From Bacillota bacterium (GTDB lineage: Bacteria; Armatimonadota; HRBIN16): a DNA stretch of 46,094 nucleotides. The number at the start of each line of letters is the position of its first letter. The first letter of the stretch is position 1. The DNA lies in assembly GCA_023511455.1 (NCBI GenBank), contig JAIMBJ010000029.1, positions 1 to 46,094 on the forward strand, given 5' to 3'. The notes below the pieces were generated by a model. It saw nothing but the letters and a program-made list of their open reading frames with translations, was not told where the DNA came from and did no database searches. The position numbers and the translations under genes were made by a program. Positions 35,637-43,553 of this stretch are shown in pieces.

Positions 35637-35774
35637 TTGCGCAGGAGTGCGTGAACAAAAAAACTGGACACCGAAAAGATGCACCGGCTTGCCCGGTGAC
35701 AGATACCGTCTTTCCGTTCAGACACTCACTCCTTCATTCCTGCGTTTCGCCCCGGCAGCGTCGGGGCTTTTTTT
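35637..35774 (+). ncRNA. Candidate sigma-54-dependent small RNA (~138 nt)
   Basis: It runs from the -24/-12 promoter to the terminator at 35749-35774. It contains a hairpin CACCGG (35682-35687) with CCGGTG (35693-35698) around loop CTTGC, an A-rich single-stranded stretch (GAACAAAAAAACTGG) and the terminator hairpin, the layout of a base-pairing regulatory RNA. The only frame through it, GTG 35647 onward, has no spaced ribosome site and runs through the terminator. Confidence 0.55.
35749..35774 (+). terminator. Strong intrinsic terminator
   Basis: GCCCCG (35749-35754) pairs with CGGGGC (35762-35767) around a 7-nt loop, followed by seven T residues (35768-35774). No plus-strand protein gene lies just upstream; it closes the sigma-54 transcript. 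Confidence 0.85.
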
Positions 35775-35805
35775 CATCTGGCTGGATTTCGCCGCAGAAG
35801 TATTG

Positions 35806-35811
35806 TATAAT
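35806..35811 (+). promoter_or_regulatory. -10 box upstream of the 66-residue gene
   Basis: A perfect TATAAT, with only a weak -35 (TGGATT, 35783-35788) at 17 bases. The leader to ATG 35932 would be ~115 nt and contains a 23-codon frame (35815-35887) without a ribosome site. Confidence 0.5.
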
Positions 35812-35931
35812 GCAGATGAAAAACCCGTACGTTAGTGGGAACCTGAACGCATTTTTCGGGAACATGGACAGCTTATCGAGCGTCTGAAAAAGCGGAAGTC
35901 GGCGCAGCGACTGCGGGAAAGGAGGTGTGGC

Positions 35932-36132
35932 ATGGAGGCAGAGCGCCGGGTATCGCTGTTGTTCCCGCGAAGCTGGCAACTGGTCTCGGTCTACGTTCCG
36001 GCGAGCGCAGTAGATTACGTCAAAGAGCGTAACATGCAATACTGGTTATCCTTATACGAGCGCGACGCGGAACAGGCTCTGCAAATTGGAGAGCAGTTGG
36101 GACTGGTGATACCGCAAAAAGCAGCTTCTTGA
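35932..36132 (+). CDS. Small protein of unknown function (66 aa)
   Basis: ATG 35932 is preceded by AAAGGAGGTG at six bases, a near-perfect ribosome site, and the gene sits between its own -10 box and an intrinsic terminator, so it is very likely real. The protein is soluble, with a short beta-like start (RRVSLLFPRSWQLVSVYVPASAVDYV) and a helical, acidic second half (ERDAEQALQIGEQLGLVIP). I do not recognise a family; no cysteine, signal peptide or membrane segment is present. Confidence 0.65.
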   Translation: MEAERRVSLLFPRSWQLVSVYVPASAVDYVKERNMQYWLSLYERDAEQALQIGEQLGLVIPQKAAS

Positions 36133-36153
36133 CAGGAGAACAACAGCATTGGA

Positions 36154-36187
36154 AAGCCCCAAGCACTGGCTTGGGGCTTCTTGTTTT
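36154..36187. terminator. Bidirectional intrinsic terminator
   Basis: An 11-bp perfect stem (36154-36164 with 36169-36179, core GCCCCAAGC) around loop ACTG, then CTTGTTTTG on the plus strand. It lies between the 66-residue gene and the convergent vanX-like gene. Confidence 0.8.
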
Positions 36188-36189
36188 GC

Positions 36190-36861
36190 TTATTTACGTA
36201 CACGCTTCTGCCACTCGGGTGGCAAATCGATAAGTCCATAAATGCAATACGGCGCCCCCACCCGCACAGCCCATGCGGCGTCGCCATACGAATAGTGCCA
36301 GAACTCATCGCGGCAATTGCTAAAACCCGCTCCCAGCATCGCCTCCACCAGAATCATACGGTTGCGATGTGCTTCAGGTGTCAGACCCTCTATCCACGTC
36401 GGAGCTGCCTGCCAGCCAGTGAACGGGGACGTAACGTCCGCCGGTTTGCCGTTTGGCAACAGCAGCTGCACATCCACTGCTCCACCGGTGCAGTGTCCGG
36501 GCGGTGCTTTCTGGTCCACCGGCGCGAAGAAGCGGTTGGTCATACGGCGCAGGGTGGCATAGCTCCATTCGGGATGCTGCTCGCGCAGCTGGTTGAAGTA
36601 GCGCTCGTAATGCTCACGCTGCATATCGAGGGTACGGTAGGCGGTCGTCACGCGCAACCGATAGCCCGCTGGAAGCGATTCCTGCGCACGGTTGAGCATC
36701 TCCGCTACCGTCGCCCGCAGGAAAGGGATACACTTCCGCGCCACACGAACTCGCGGGCAGGCTTTGCGAATGTCCACCAGCGGCTCGCCACACTCCCGCA
36801 ACGGCACTTTGTTCAACGCCGCGATGGGTTCGGGAGTGCCCTTCTCGCGCCAGTTGCTCAT
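36190..36861 (-). CDS. ddpX: D-alanyl-D-alanine dipeptidase (VanX/DdpX-like, peptidase M15D)
   Basis: The 223-residue enzyme has zinc ligands His123 and Asp130 in GHCTGGAVDV and His189 in EFWHYSYG, with base Glu186, the order and spacing of VanX. It hydrolyses D-Ala-D-Ala, releasing D-alanine from cell-wall turnover or, in resistance clusters, depriving vancomycin of its target. No vanH, vanA or vanS/R is nearby and it follows dapF, so a wall-recycling role fits better. ATG 36861 overlaps the dapF stop by four bases (ATGA) and has GAGGTGG upstream, so I chose it over the ATG at 36888. No signal peptide, suggesting a cytoplasmic location. Confidence 0.85.
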   Translation of the reverse strand: MSNWREKGTPEPIAALNKVPLRECGEPLVDIRKACPRVRVARKCIPFLRATVAEMLNRAQESLPAGYRLRVTTAYRTLDMQREHYERYFNQLREQHPEWSYATLRRMTNRFFAPVDQKAPPGHCTGGAVDVQLLLPNGKPADVTSPFTGWQAAPTWIEGLTPEAHRNRMILVEAMLGAGFSNCRDEFWHYSYGDAAWAVRVGAPYCIYGLIDLPPEWQKRVRK

Positions 36862-37700
36862 GGTTCCACCTCGCTCAAAGGATAACAACCTTCAAATACC
36901 AGCTCAGCGGCACCGGTCAAAGTCACCGGCGAGCCGGGTCGCCACTGCACATACAACACACCTCCGGGGGAGTACACCTCCACCGATTCCCCTGCCAGCC
37001 CGTGCAGTTGCGCCGCTACTGCCGCCGCACAGGCTCCGGTTCCGCACGCTAAAGTCTCCCCGGCTCCTCGCTCCCAGATGCGCATGCGCAACCGGGAAGG
37101 GCTTTCCACCACCGTCCACAACACACTGGTGCGCTGGGGAAACAGAGGGTGGTTTTCGATTAAAGGACTATCGCGCAGGAACCGCTCGTCGTCGGGTAGA
37201 CTGTCGGTAAATATCACGCTATGCGTGGAGCCGGTGGAAAGAGACGTCACGTGGATGACGCCTCGCGACGTCGCGACAGGCAGATTCATGACCGGATAGG
37301 TCTCAGCCAGCACCGGCACGCGCTCCGGCTCGAGGTGAGGTTCTCCCAGTTCCGCCTTTACCCTGCCATCGGACAACAGCTCCACCTGTTTGTCGCCATC
37401 AATGGTCTCCACCACAAAACGGCTCCCTGCGACCAGCCCATGCACAACTGCCCATTTCGCCACACACCGCAAGCCGTTTCCGCACATGTCTTCAGTGCCA
37501 TCGGGATTGAACATACGCATCCGCACGGCATGGCTCTTACCTCGCCCAACCACCAGCAAACCATCCGCGCCGATGGCAAACCGGCGTCGGCACAGACGCC
37601 TCGCCAGGTCAGACAGGCAAAGCGAGGAAACGCTCTCCTCCGCCACCACGACGAAATCATTGCCCACACCGTGCATTTTGGAGAACGGAAGAACCACCAT
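36858..37700 (-). CDS. dapF: Diaminopimelate epimerase
   Basis: The 280-residue enzyme interconverts LL- and meso-diaminopimelate for lysine and peptidoglycan. The two catalytic cysteines are present: Cys73 (EDMCGNGLRC) and Cys219 (TLACGTGACAA), with HGVGNDFV at the start. Two substrate-binding sites differ from the usual sequence: GSTH (157-160) where most have GNPH, and QRTSV (~190) where an Asn is expected, so specificity or affinity may differ. It is placed one base after ribE and overlaps the vanX-like gene by four bases, joining wall-precursor and D-Ala-D-Ala functions. Confidence 0.9.
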   Translation of the reverse strand: MVVLPFSKMHGVGNDFVVVAEESVSSLCLSDLARRLCRRRFAIGADGLLVVGRGKSHAVRMRMFNPDGTEDMCGNGLRCVAKWAVVHGLVAGSRFVVETIDGDKQVELLSDGRVKAELGEPHLEPERVPVLAETYPVMNLPVATSRGVIHVTSLSTGSTHSVIFTDSLPDDERFLRDSPLIENHPLFPQRTSVLWTVVESPSRLRMRIWERGAGETLACGTGACAAAVAAQLHGLAGESVEVYSPGGVLYVQWRPGSPVTLTGAAELVFEGCYPLSEVEP

Positions 37701-37701
37701 C

Positions 37702-38346
37702 CTACTCCACGAAACCCGTCCGCCTTAACAAATCCATATCCACCCCGGCGCCCTCACGCCGGGTCTCCAGGTATCGCTCGATATACTTCGCCAGCATGTC
37801 GAACTCCACGTTGACCTCATCTCCCACCCGCCGCAGACCCAGCGTGGTGACCTTGCGAGTGTGTGGGATCAGCCATACGCTGAAATCACTGGCGCCCGTT
37901 TCCACGACCGTCAGGCTCACGCCGTCTACGGCTACCGAGCCTTTAGGAACCAGATAGCGCATCCACTCTCTATCCACACCGATAACCATCACCACCGCAT
38001 TGCCCTGAGGCACGAGTTTTTGCACCACGCCGGTGGTATCCACGTGCCCCTGCACAAAGTGCCCGCCCATAGCATCGCCCACACGCAGTGCGGTTTCCAG
38101 ATTCACCCTGTCTCCCGGCTTCAGTGCACCCAGGTTACTGCGCCTTAGCGTCTCCTGAACCGCCTCGAACCATAGCCGCTCTCCTTCCTTGCGAACAACA
38201 GTCAGGCACACTCCGTTGATTGCCACGCTATCGCCGACCTGCACGCCGGGAGCGGTTTCGGGGGCATGTATCGTCAGGCGCGCGCCATCCGCGCTTGCCT
38301 CCACTTGCGCCACCTTGCCCAGTTCCCTCACGATGCCGGTGAACAT
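37702..38346 (-). CDS. ribE: Riboflavin synthase, alpha chain
   Basis: The 214-residue protein dismutates two 6,7-dimethyl-8-ribityllumazine molecules to riboflavin. It shows the two lumazine-binding repeats: MFTGIVRELGKV with GDSVAINGVCLTVV, then GGHFVQGHVDTTGVV with GSVAVDGVSLTVV. ATG 38346 is chosen because MFTGIV is the conserved start and GGGAGG lies upstream; an ATG at 38364 would add six residues. It overlaps ribD by 19 bases. ribA, ribB and ribH are not in the window. Confidence 0.93.
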   Translation of the reverse strand: MFTGIVRELGKVAQVEASADGARLTIHAPETAPGVQVGDSVAINGVCLTVVRKEGERLWFEAVQETLRRSNLGALKPGDRVNLETALRVGDAMGGHFVQGHVDTTGVVQKLVPQGNAVVMVIGVDREWMRYLVPKGSVAVDGVSLTVVETGASDFSVWLIPHTRKVTTLGLRRVGDEVNVEFDMLAKYIERYLETRREGAGVDMDLLRRTGFVE

Positions 38347-39458
38347 GACGAATCGTCCTCCCAAACCGGATACGCCTGCACCATCATGTCTTGCCCGATT
38401 TTTCTCCAGTGTACCCTATCCAGCCGCAGGCATTCCTCGACAAGCGCATAACCCTCTCCCTCCACGGCGGTAGGGGAGGTTCGCCCGCCGATGATGCGCG
38501 GCGCGTAGAAAAACACCACTTTATCCACCAGCCTCTTCGCGAACAGGCTGGCTATCAGCGTTCCCCCGCCCTCGCACAGCACGCCGGTTACTCCACGTTG
38601 CGCCAGCGACTTCATCAGGGCATTAAGGTCTACCTGCCCTCCTTCGTCGGGCAGTACCTCCACGTCTACTCCCCGCTCCCTCAAACGGGCGATTTTCTCT
38701 GGCGGTGCAGATGCAGTGGTGACGATAAGCGTGGGACAATCTTCCACACGCAGCACCTGTGCCTCTTCAGGACAGCGCAGTCGGCTGTCCACAATCACCC
38801 GCAGACGATGCAAAGTCTCCTTCATCCGGGGCAGGCGCACGGTCAGCAAAGGGTCATCCTGTAACACCGTGCCGATTCCCACCATCACGGCGTCGTGCCG
38901 GGCACGAAGCCGATGCACGAGCCGACGGGCGGGCTCGTCGGTAATCCACTTGCTGTCGCCCGTATGGGTGGCGATTTTGCCATCTAAAGACATCGCCGCC
39001 TTGACAGTCACAAAAGGCATCCCCGTTGTATGGTACTTCACGAATATCTCGTTCAGCTGGCGCGCCCGTTCTTCCAGCACACCTACCTGCACCTCGATAC
39101 CTGCCTTGCGCAGCTTCTCGAAGCCCCTGCCCGCCACCAGGGGGTTTGGATCCTGCATGGCGGCGTACACACAGCGAACCCCTGCCTCAATCAGCGCCTC
39201 GGCGCACGGCGGAGTGCGTCCCCAGTGACTGCATGGTTCCAGTGTCACATACAGGGTGGCACCACGTGCGCTCTCGCCAGCGCGTCGCAGCGCTTCTACC
39301 TCCGCATGAGGCATCCCCGCCCGCCGATGATACCCCTCGCCCACCACGCGCCCATCTTTGACGAGCACCGCTCCCACCATGGGGTTCGGAGCAGTGTACC
39401 CTCGTTGTGCCAGCGACAGCGCACGGCGCATGAATATCTCTTCAAGTGGTACTCTCAT
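38328..39458 (-). CDS. ribD: Bifunctional diaminohydroxyphosphoribosylaminopyrimidine deaminase / 5-amino-6-(5-phosphoribosylamino)uracil reductase
   Basis: The 376-residue fusion carries the deaminase domain (residues ~1-145; zinc site HAEVEAL and PCSHWGRTPPCAEAL) and the reductase domain (~150-365; KAAMSLDGKIATHTGDSKWITDEPAR, GIGTVLQDDPLLTVR, LCEGGGTLIASLF). It performs steps two and three of riboflavin synthesis. ATG 39458 is chosen as the usual family start (MRVPLEEIFMRRAL); the longer frame upstream reads into the neighbouring gene. It overlaps that gene by 17 bases, and there is no strong ribosome site, so coupled translation is likely. No FMN riboswitch is seen upstream. Confidence 0.93.
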   Translation of the reverse strand: MRVPLEEIFMRRALSLAQRGYTAPNPMVGAVLVKDGRVVGEGYHRRAGMPHAEVEALRRAGESARGATLYVTLEPCSHWGRTPPCAEALIEAGVRCVYAAMQDPNPLVAGRGFEKLRKAGIEVQVGVLEERARQLNEIFVKYHTTGMPFVTVKAAMSLDGKIATHTGDSKWITDEPARRLVHRLRARHDAVMVGIGTVLQDDPLLTVRLPRMKETLHRLRVIVDSRLRCPEEAQVLRVEDCPTLIVTTASAPPEKIARLRERGVDVEVLPDEGGQVDLNALMKSLAQRGVTGVLCEGGGTLIASLFAKRLVDKVVFFYAPRIIGGRTSPTAVEGEGYALVEECLRLDRVHWRKIGQDMMVQAYPVWEDDSSCSPAS

Positions 39459-39840
39459 CGCGTTTGCCGTCAGAAGATGGCTCGGAAGGCAAGGAAGGAG
39501 TCTGTAACAGTTCGTCAATTATCTGTCTGCGCTCATGCACATAGCGTTGTAGTGTTTCGCGTGCATCTATCAAAGCCACCAGCACCAGTGCGGTCACCAG
39601 CACCAGCACTCCAACGGAAAACTGCAGAAGACGCAGCAGGCGCGCGCCGCCGCTTGCCTCACCTGCCGACAGCAAAATAGCCTCTTTGAACTGCAGCACC
39701 AGAGCCAGCGACAGCAAAAGCACACAGCCAATCAGCCGCACGGTGAAACGTCGGTGCGAGCTGAGACCCCTTCGCACTGCCAGCGCTTCGCGACCGAGAA
39801 ACACCACGGAGACAATCAGCACAGCTGCAGTCAGCCACAC
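39442..39840 (-). CDS. Small membrane protein, three transmembrane segments
   Basis: Starting at GTG 39840 it encodes 132 residues with hydrophobic segments at ~2-16, 33-51 and 68-90, then a charged helical tail (DARETLQRYVHERRQIIDELLQ) that could form a coiled coil. I do not recognise the family. It sits seven bases after rpe and overlaps ribD by 17 bases, so it is part of the same run. Confidence 0.6.
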   Translation of the reverse strand: MWLTAAVLIVSVVFLGREALAVRRGLSSHRRFTVRLIGCVLLLSLALVLQFKEAILLSAGEASGGARLLRLLQFSVGVLVLVTALVLVALIDARETLQRYVHERRQIIDELLQTPSLPSEPSSDGKRDESTT

Positions 39841-39846
39841 ACTGCC

Positions 39847-40536
39847 TCACACCCTTTCAATTACCTCCCAGACGGCTCTGCGCAGTTCCTCGACGCCTGC
39901 CCGCACCCCTTCCGGGTGCCCGAACACCGATGACCCTGCCACCAGCACCCGTGCACCTGCCCGCACCACCATCGGCGTCGTTACCCTGTTGATGCCGCCG
40001 TCCACCTCCAGCCACGCTTCACTACCTGCCTCGTCCAGCATGGCGCGGGCATGTGCGATCTTGCGCAGCATTTCAGGGATAAACCGCTGACCCCCGAAAC
40101 CCGGATTGACCGTCATAATCAGTAACAGGTCGATATCGGGAATGACGTATTCGATGGCACTCAGAGGGGTGGAAGGATTGAGGGAGACGCCCGCACGCGC
40201 TCCGCACTCCCGAATCTGCGCCAGCACCCGCTGCAGGTGCACGCACGCCTCGGCGTGGACGGTGATGATGTCCGCTCCCGCCTGCGCAAACTCCTCGATG
40301 TAACGCTCCGGCTGAACAATCATCAGATGCACATCGAAAATGGCATCCGAGTGATGGCGCAACGCCCGCACCGTCTGTGCCCCAAAAGTGATGTTCGGCA
40401 CAAAAACGCCGTCCATCACGTCAAAGTGCAACAGCTCGGCACCCGCTTCACGCGCGGCGCGCGCCGCTTCGGCAAAGTTCGCAAAGTCCGCAGAGAGTAG
40501 GGAAGGAGCTATCAGCACACGAGGCGCACTGCTCAT
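39847..40536 (-). CDS. rpe: Ribulose-phosphate 3-epimerase
   Basis: The 229-residue TIM-barrel enzyme interconverts ribulose 5-phosphate and xylulose 5-phosphate. Motifs include IAPSLLSADFANF, LHFDVMDGVFVPNITFG (metal and catalytic Asp), VHLMI, MTVNPGFGGQRFIPEML and EVDGGI near the phosphate site. Its start overlaps the stop of the PASTA kinase gene by four bases. The position downstream of a PASTA kinase recalls the prkC-rsgA-rpe cluster of Firmicutes, which supports the kinase call. Confidence 0.94.
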   Translation of the reverse strand: MSSAPRVLIAPSLLSADFANFAEAARAAREAGAELLHFDVMDGVFVPNITFGAQTVRALRHHSDAIFDVHLMIVQPERYIEEFAQAGADIITVHAEACVHLQRVLAQIRECGARAGVSLNPSTPLSAIEYVIPDIDLLLIMTVNPGFGGQRFIPEMLRKIAHARAMLDEAGSEAWLEVDGGINRVTTPMVVRAGARVLVAGSSVFGHPEGVRAGVEELRRAVWEVIERV

Positions 40537-42215
40537 GGGCGTACCTCCTCGTGTACCAGCTGGTTATTGAAATAGATACGGAACACAATGTTACGCCCCC
40601 GTACCCGAACAGGAACGATGACCTGTTCACCCCCAGTGTGCGGTTCATCCAGAATAGTGTACACCCCGAGAGCGTCCTGCACCTCCAAGCGCACCTGCAC
40701 CACCTCATTGGGCGCACCTTTTACAGGGATAACCAGCTCGAAGCCCCGCTCCGCTCCCTCTTCAGGTACGGCTGGTAGTGCCGGACCTTTACTGACGACA
40801 AGGTCCACCGGCGCGTCCCTGTTCACCTTTTGCTGGGGCGCAGGCGTCTGCGAAAGCACCGTGCCTGCAGGGGCTGTGGGGTGAGACCTCTCCTCGACCT
40901 TTCCCACCTGCAACCCTGCCTCTACCAGCCTCTGTCGCGCATCCGCCTCGCTCAAACCCTGAACGTTCGGAACTTCTACCCGACGAGAGCCTTTGCTGAC
41001 CCACACCTGCACCGGCGCCCCTGCTTTGACAGTCGTGCCCGGTTCAGGCTGCACCAGGTACACCGTCCCTGCGGGGAACTGTTCGTTGTGATCTTCCTGC
41101 CGTATGACCAGGTCCAGCCCCGCGTCCTGTGCCAGGCGCCGCGCTTCCACCAGAGGCTTACCCTGCAGGTCGGGAACAGGTACCTCTTTGACCGGACGGG
41201 TTATCCAGAATAACACCGCGACGATGGCAATCACCATCAGCCCGGCGAGCACCGTCAGCGCACGAAAAGCGTTCTTGATAAAGCGCATCTCGGTGTCTTC
41301 CGTCTCCGCCGGGCGCGTTGAACGGGTGGCGGAAACGGGCTCCATACTTTCCGGCGCGCGCTCCAGCGGCGACCACGACAACGGCTTACCGAAACGCAAA
41401 GCGTCATGCACCGCCCGCAGGTCGTGGCGCATCGAGCCCATATCGGGGTAGCGCTGCTCCGGTAGCTTCTGCATCGCCTTCAGCACGATACCCTCCACTG
41501 CTCTGGGAACACCCGGATTCACCGCACGCGGGCTGGGGGGAGGGTCCTTCGCATGTCGCAACGCGACTGCCACCGGAGTATCGGCAGGAAATGGCACGCC
41601 ACCCGTGAGCATTTCAAACAGTATGACACCGAGTGCATATACGTCCGCTGAGGGCGTCACGTGCCAGCCCTCAGAAACCTCTGGCGGCAGGTAAGGCGCC
41701 GCGCGAGTCAGCCACGCCGTTTGCGCCAACGGTGAAGCCTGCAACGCGGGTAACAAACCAAAATCGGTAATCTTAATCAACCCTTCCTGCGACACAATAA
41801 TATTGTGCGGACGCAGGTCTCCGTGTGCTATTCCTGCACGGTGGGCCCCCTCCAGTCCCTCCGCTACCGCAAGAGCGATGTCGACGGCTACCGACAGCGT
41901 GAAAGGAGCCACCCGGCGAATACGCTCCTTCAGGTTAATGCCTCGCACGAACTCGGTGACGAGCACCAGCTGCCCTTCATGCTCAGCGACCTGCAGGATG
42001 CGAGCGATGCGCGGATGATTGAGAGATGAAGTGGTCAAAAAGCACTGCTTCAATGCATTCATCAACGCGCTATCGTCGGCAAAGGCAGGCAACAGCAGCT
42101 TAACGGTAACCAGTGCATTCGTTTCGTGGTCTCTGGCGCGATAGGCGGCGAAGAGGCTTCCTTCCCCCAGTTTCTCCAGCAGCTCATATCGCCCTGCCAG
42201 TACGCGACTAATCAC
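40533..42215 (-). CDS. PASTA-domain Ser/Thr protein kinase (PknB/PrkC-like)
   Basis: From GTG 42215 (560 residues) the protein has a kinase domain (~10-265), a transmembrane segment (319-338) and two PASTA domains (~344-409, ~413-480; VPDLQGKPLVEARRLAQDAGL), ending in a beta-rich extracellular region. It would sense wall fragments. Kinase residues: Lys39 (VKLLL), DFG at 151-153, and HGDLRPHN at 131-138, where HRDLKPEN is usual, so Arg is Gly132 (non-RD) and the catalytic-loop Lys is Arg; the glycine loop GEGSLF also lacks its third Gly. Activity may be altered. GTG 42215 is preferred over GTG 42239 because AAGGGGG lies nine bases upstream. It overlaps the upstream membrane gene by eight bases. 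Confidence 0.88.
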   Translation of the reverse strand: MISRVLAGRYELLEKLGEGSLFAAYRARDHETNALVTVKLLLPAFADDSALMNALKQCFLTTSSLNHPRIARILQVAEHEGQLVLVTEFVRGINLKERIRRVAPFTLSVAVDIALAVAEGLEGAHRAGIAHGDLRPHNIIVSQEGLIKITDFGLLPALQASPLAQTAWLTRAAPYLPPEVSEGWHVTPSADVYALGVILFEMLTGGVPFPADTPVAVALRHAKDPPPSPRAVNPGVPRAVEGIVLKAMQKLPEQRYPDMGSMRHDLRAVHDALRFGKPLSWSPLERAPESMEPVSATRSTRPAETEDTEMRFIKNAFRALTVLAGLMVIAIVAVLFWITRPVKEVPVPDLQGKPLVEARRLAQDAGLDLVIRQEDHNEQFPAGTVYLVQPEPGTTVKAGAPVQVWVSKGSRRVEVPNVQGLSEADARQRLVEAGLQVGKVEERSHPTAPAGTVLSQTPAPQQKVNRDAPVDLVVSKGPALPAVPEEGAERGFELVIPVKGAPNEVVQVRLEVQDALGVYTILDEPHTGGEQVIVPVRVRGRNIVFRIYFNNQLVHEEVRP

Positions 42216-42429
42216 GCCCTTTTGCCCCCTTAACCACACTTCCAGAAGAGGTGAAACGACGCACCAGCCACACCACCCCGGCTATCAGATACAGCGCGTA
42301 TATCTTCTCCAAAACCGAAACGCTGACCTCTGGTAAGCCATAGGGAAGCCCCAGAAAAACCACCACCACTGCTATCACCCACAGGCCTCCCGCAAGGTCC
42401 AGCGGCGTTTGCCAGCGGCTGGTGTTCAT
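42208..42429 (-). CDS. Small two-segment membrane protein
   Basis: The 73-residue protein has two hydrophobic segments (~13-29 and ~41-57), with a basic tail (RRFTSSGSVVKGAKGRD). ATG 42429 overlaps the aroB stop by four bases (ATGA) and its stop overlaps the kinase start by eight bases, so it is embedded in the operon. Its place directly before a membrane kinase makes it a candidate kinase accessory (inference). Confidence 0.6.
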   Translation of the reverse strand: MNTSRWQTPLDLAGGLWVIAVVVVFLGLPYGLPEVSVSVLEKIYALYLIAGVVWLVRRFTSSGSVVKGAKGRD

Positions 42430-43553
42430 GGCGCAGCCTCCGGGTTGAACCTCTGGCGGTGCACGCTCAGCGCGTGAAGCACCTCTTTCTCTTTCACCAC
42501 AATCGGCAAACGTGCCTGCCCGATACGCTCTATCAATACGAAACGCAATTGCCCATCGCGCGCTTTCTTATCGCGTGCCATGACGCTCAGCAGAGATTCA
42601 AACTCCACACCGCGGGGGAGTGCAACCGGCAAGCCCAGAGACCGCAATGCGTTCGCTATCTCCTCCGCCGTTCCGATAGGCGTGATACCCAGCGATTCAC
42701 CGAGCAGCGCAGCAGAGACCATACCGATAGACACCGCCTCGCCATGCAAAAGGCGACCATAGCCCATGACGGATTCCAGCGCATGTCCCACCGTATGCCC
42801 GAAGTTCAGGATAGCCCGGACACCCTGTTCGGTCTCATCCTCCGAGACAATGTTCGCTTTAATCTCGCAACAGCGATGGATAATGTCGGCAAGGCGTGAG
42901 CTGTGCCCCTGCCGCAGGTTGCCGGACTCGTCCCTTACCAGCTGCCATAACGCTGCGTCTGCGATTATACCATACTTCAAAACCTCTGCTAAGCCCGCCC
43001 GAAAATGGCGGCGGGGTAGCGTCTTCAAGGTGTCGGTATCTATCAATACCAGCGAAGGCTGGTGGAATGCTCCCACCAGGTTTTTACCTTCCGGAAGGTT
43101 CACCCCTGTCTTGCCCCCTACGCTGGAGTCCACCTGTGCCAGCAGTGTGGTGGGGATATGAACGTAGCGCACACCGCGCAGATAGCAGGCTGACACAAAA
43201 CCTGCCAGGTCGCCGATAACTCCTCCCCCCAGCGCAACCACGATGCAACGCCTGTCCAGAGCCCTTTGCGCCATCTGTCGAAGCAGGCGACCGGCGACAC
43301 CCCATCGCTTCGTGCGCTCGCCGGGGCGAACCGTCAGCAGACAGGCGGGAACTCCTTGCTGCTCCAGAGAGGCTTTCAGAGATTCACCATACCACTGTGC
43401 GAGATGGGGATGGGTAATGAGAGCTATCTGCGAAGGTTGCAAAGCATACAATTGCGCCGGCGCACTTTGCAGCACTCCAGAACCGACGCTGATGGGGTAG
43501 CTGCGTTCGCCCAGGCGGACGTGAAGCGTCAGGTAAGGTTTGTCGGTTGCCAT
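42426..43553 (-). CDS. aroB: 3-dehydroquinate synthase
   Basis: The 375-residue enzyme forms 3-dehydroquinate from DAHP, step two of the shikimate pathway, using NAD and a divalent metal. Motifs: VALGGGVIGDLAGFVSACYLRG, PTTLLAQVDSSVGGKTGVNLPEGKNLVGAFHQP, AEVLKYGII and the metal ligands in NFGHTVGHALE and LHGEAVSIGM. I chose ATG 43553 because the longer frame upstream overlaps aroK; GAGGAG lies about 11 bases upstream. It overlaps aroK by 25 bases. Confidence 0.94.
   Translation of the reverse strand: MATDKPYLTLHVRLGERSYPISVGSGVLQSAPAQLYALQPSQIALITHPHLAQWYGESLKASLEQQGVPACLLTVRPGERTKRWGVAGRLLRQMAQRALDRRCIVVALGGGVIGDLAGFVSACYLRGVRYVHIPTTLLAQVDSSVGGKTGVNLPEGKNLVGAFHQPSLVLIDTDTLKTLPRRHFRAGLAEVLKYGIIADAALWQLVRDESGNLRQGHSSRLADIIHRCCEIKANIVSEDETEQGVRAILNFGHTVGHALESVMGYGRLLHGEAVSIGMVSAALLGESLGITPIGTAEEIANALRSLGLPVALPRGVEFESLLSVMARDKKARDGQLRFVLIERIGQARLPIVVKEKEVLHALSVHRQRFNPEAAP

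Noticed and set aside
35647-35835. A GTG-started 62-codon frame inside the sigma-54 transcript
   Set aside because: AGGAG overlaps the start codon rather than preceding it, and the frame crosses the terminator.
36190-36861. Vancomycin-resistance cluster
   Set aside because: Only a VanX-like gene is present; VanH, a D-Ala-D-Lac ligase and a VanRS pair are missing, so a wall-recycling role is more likely.
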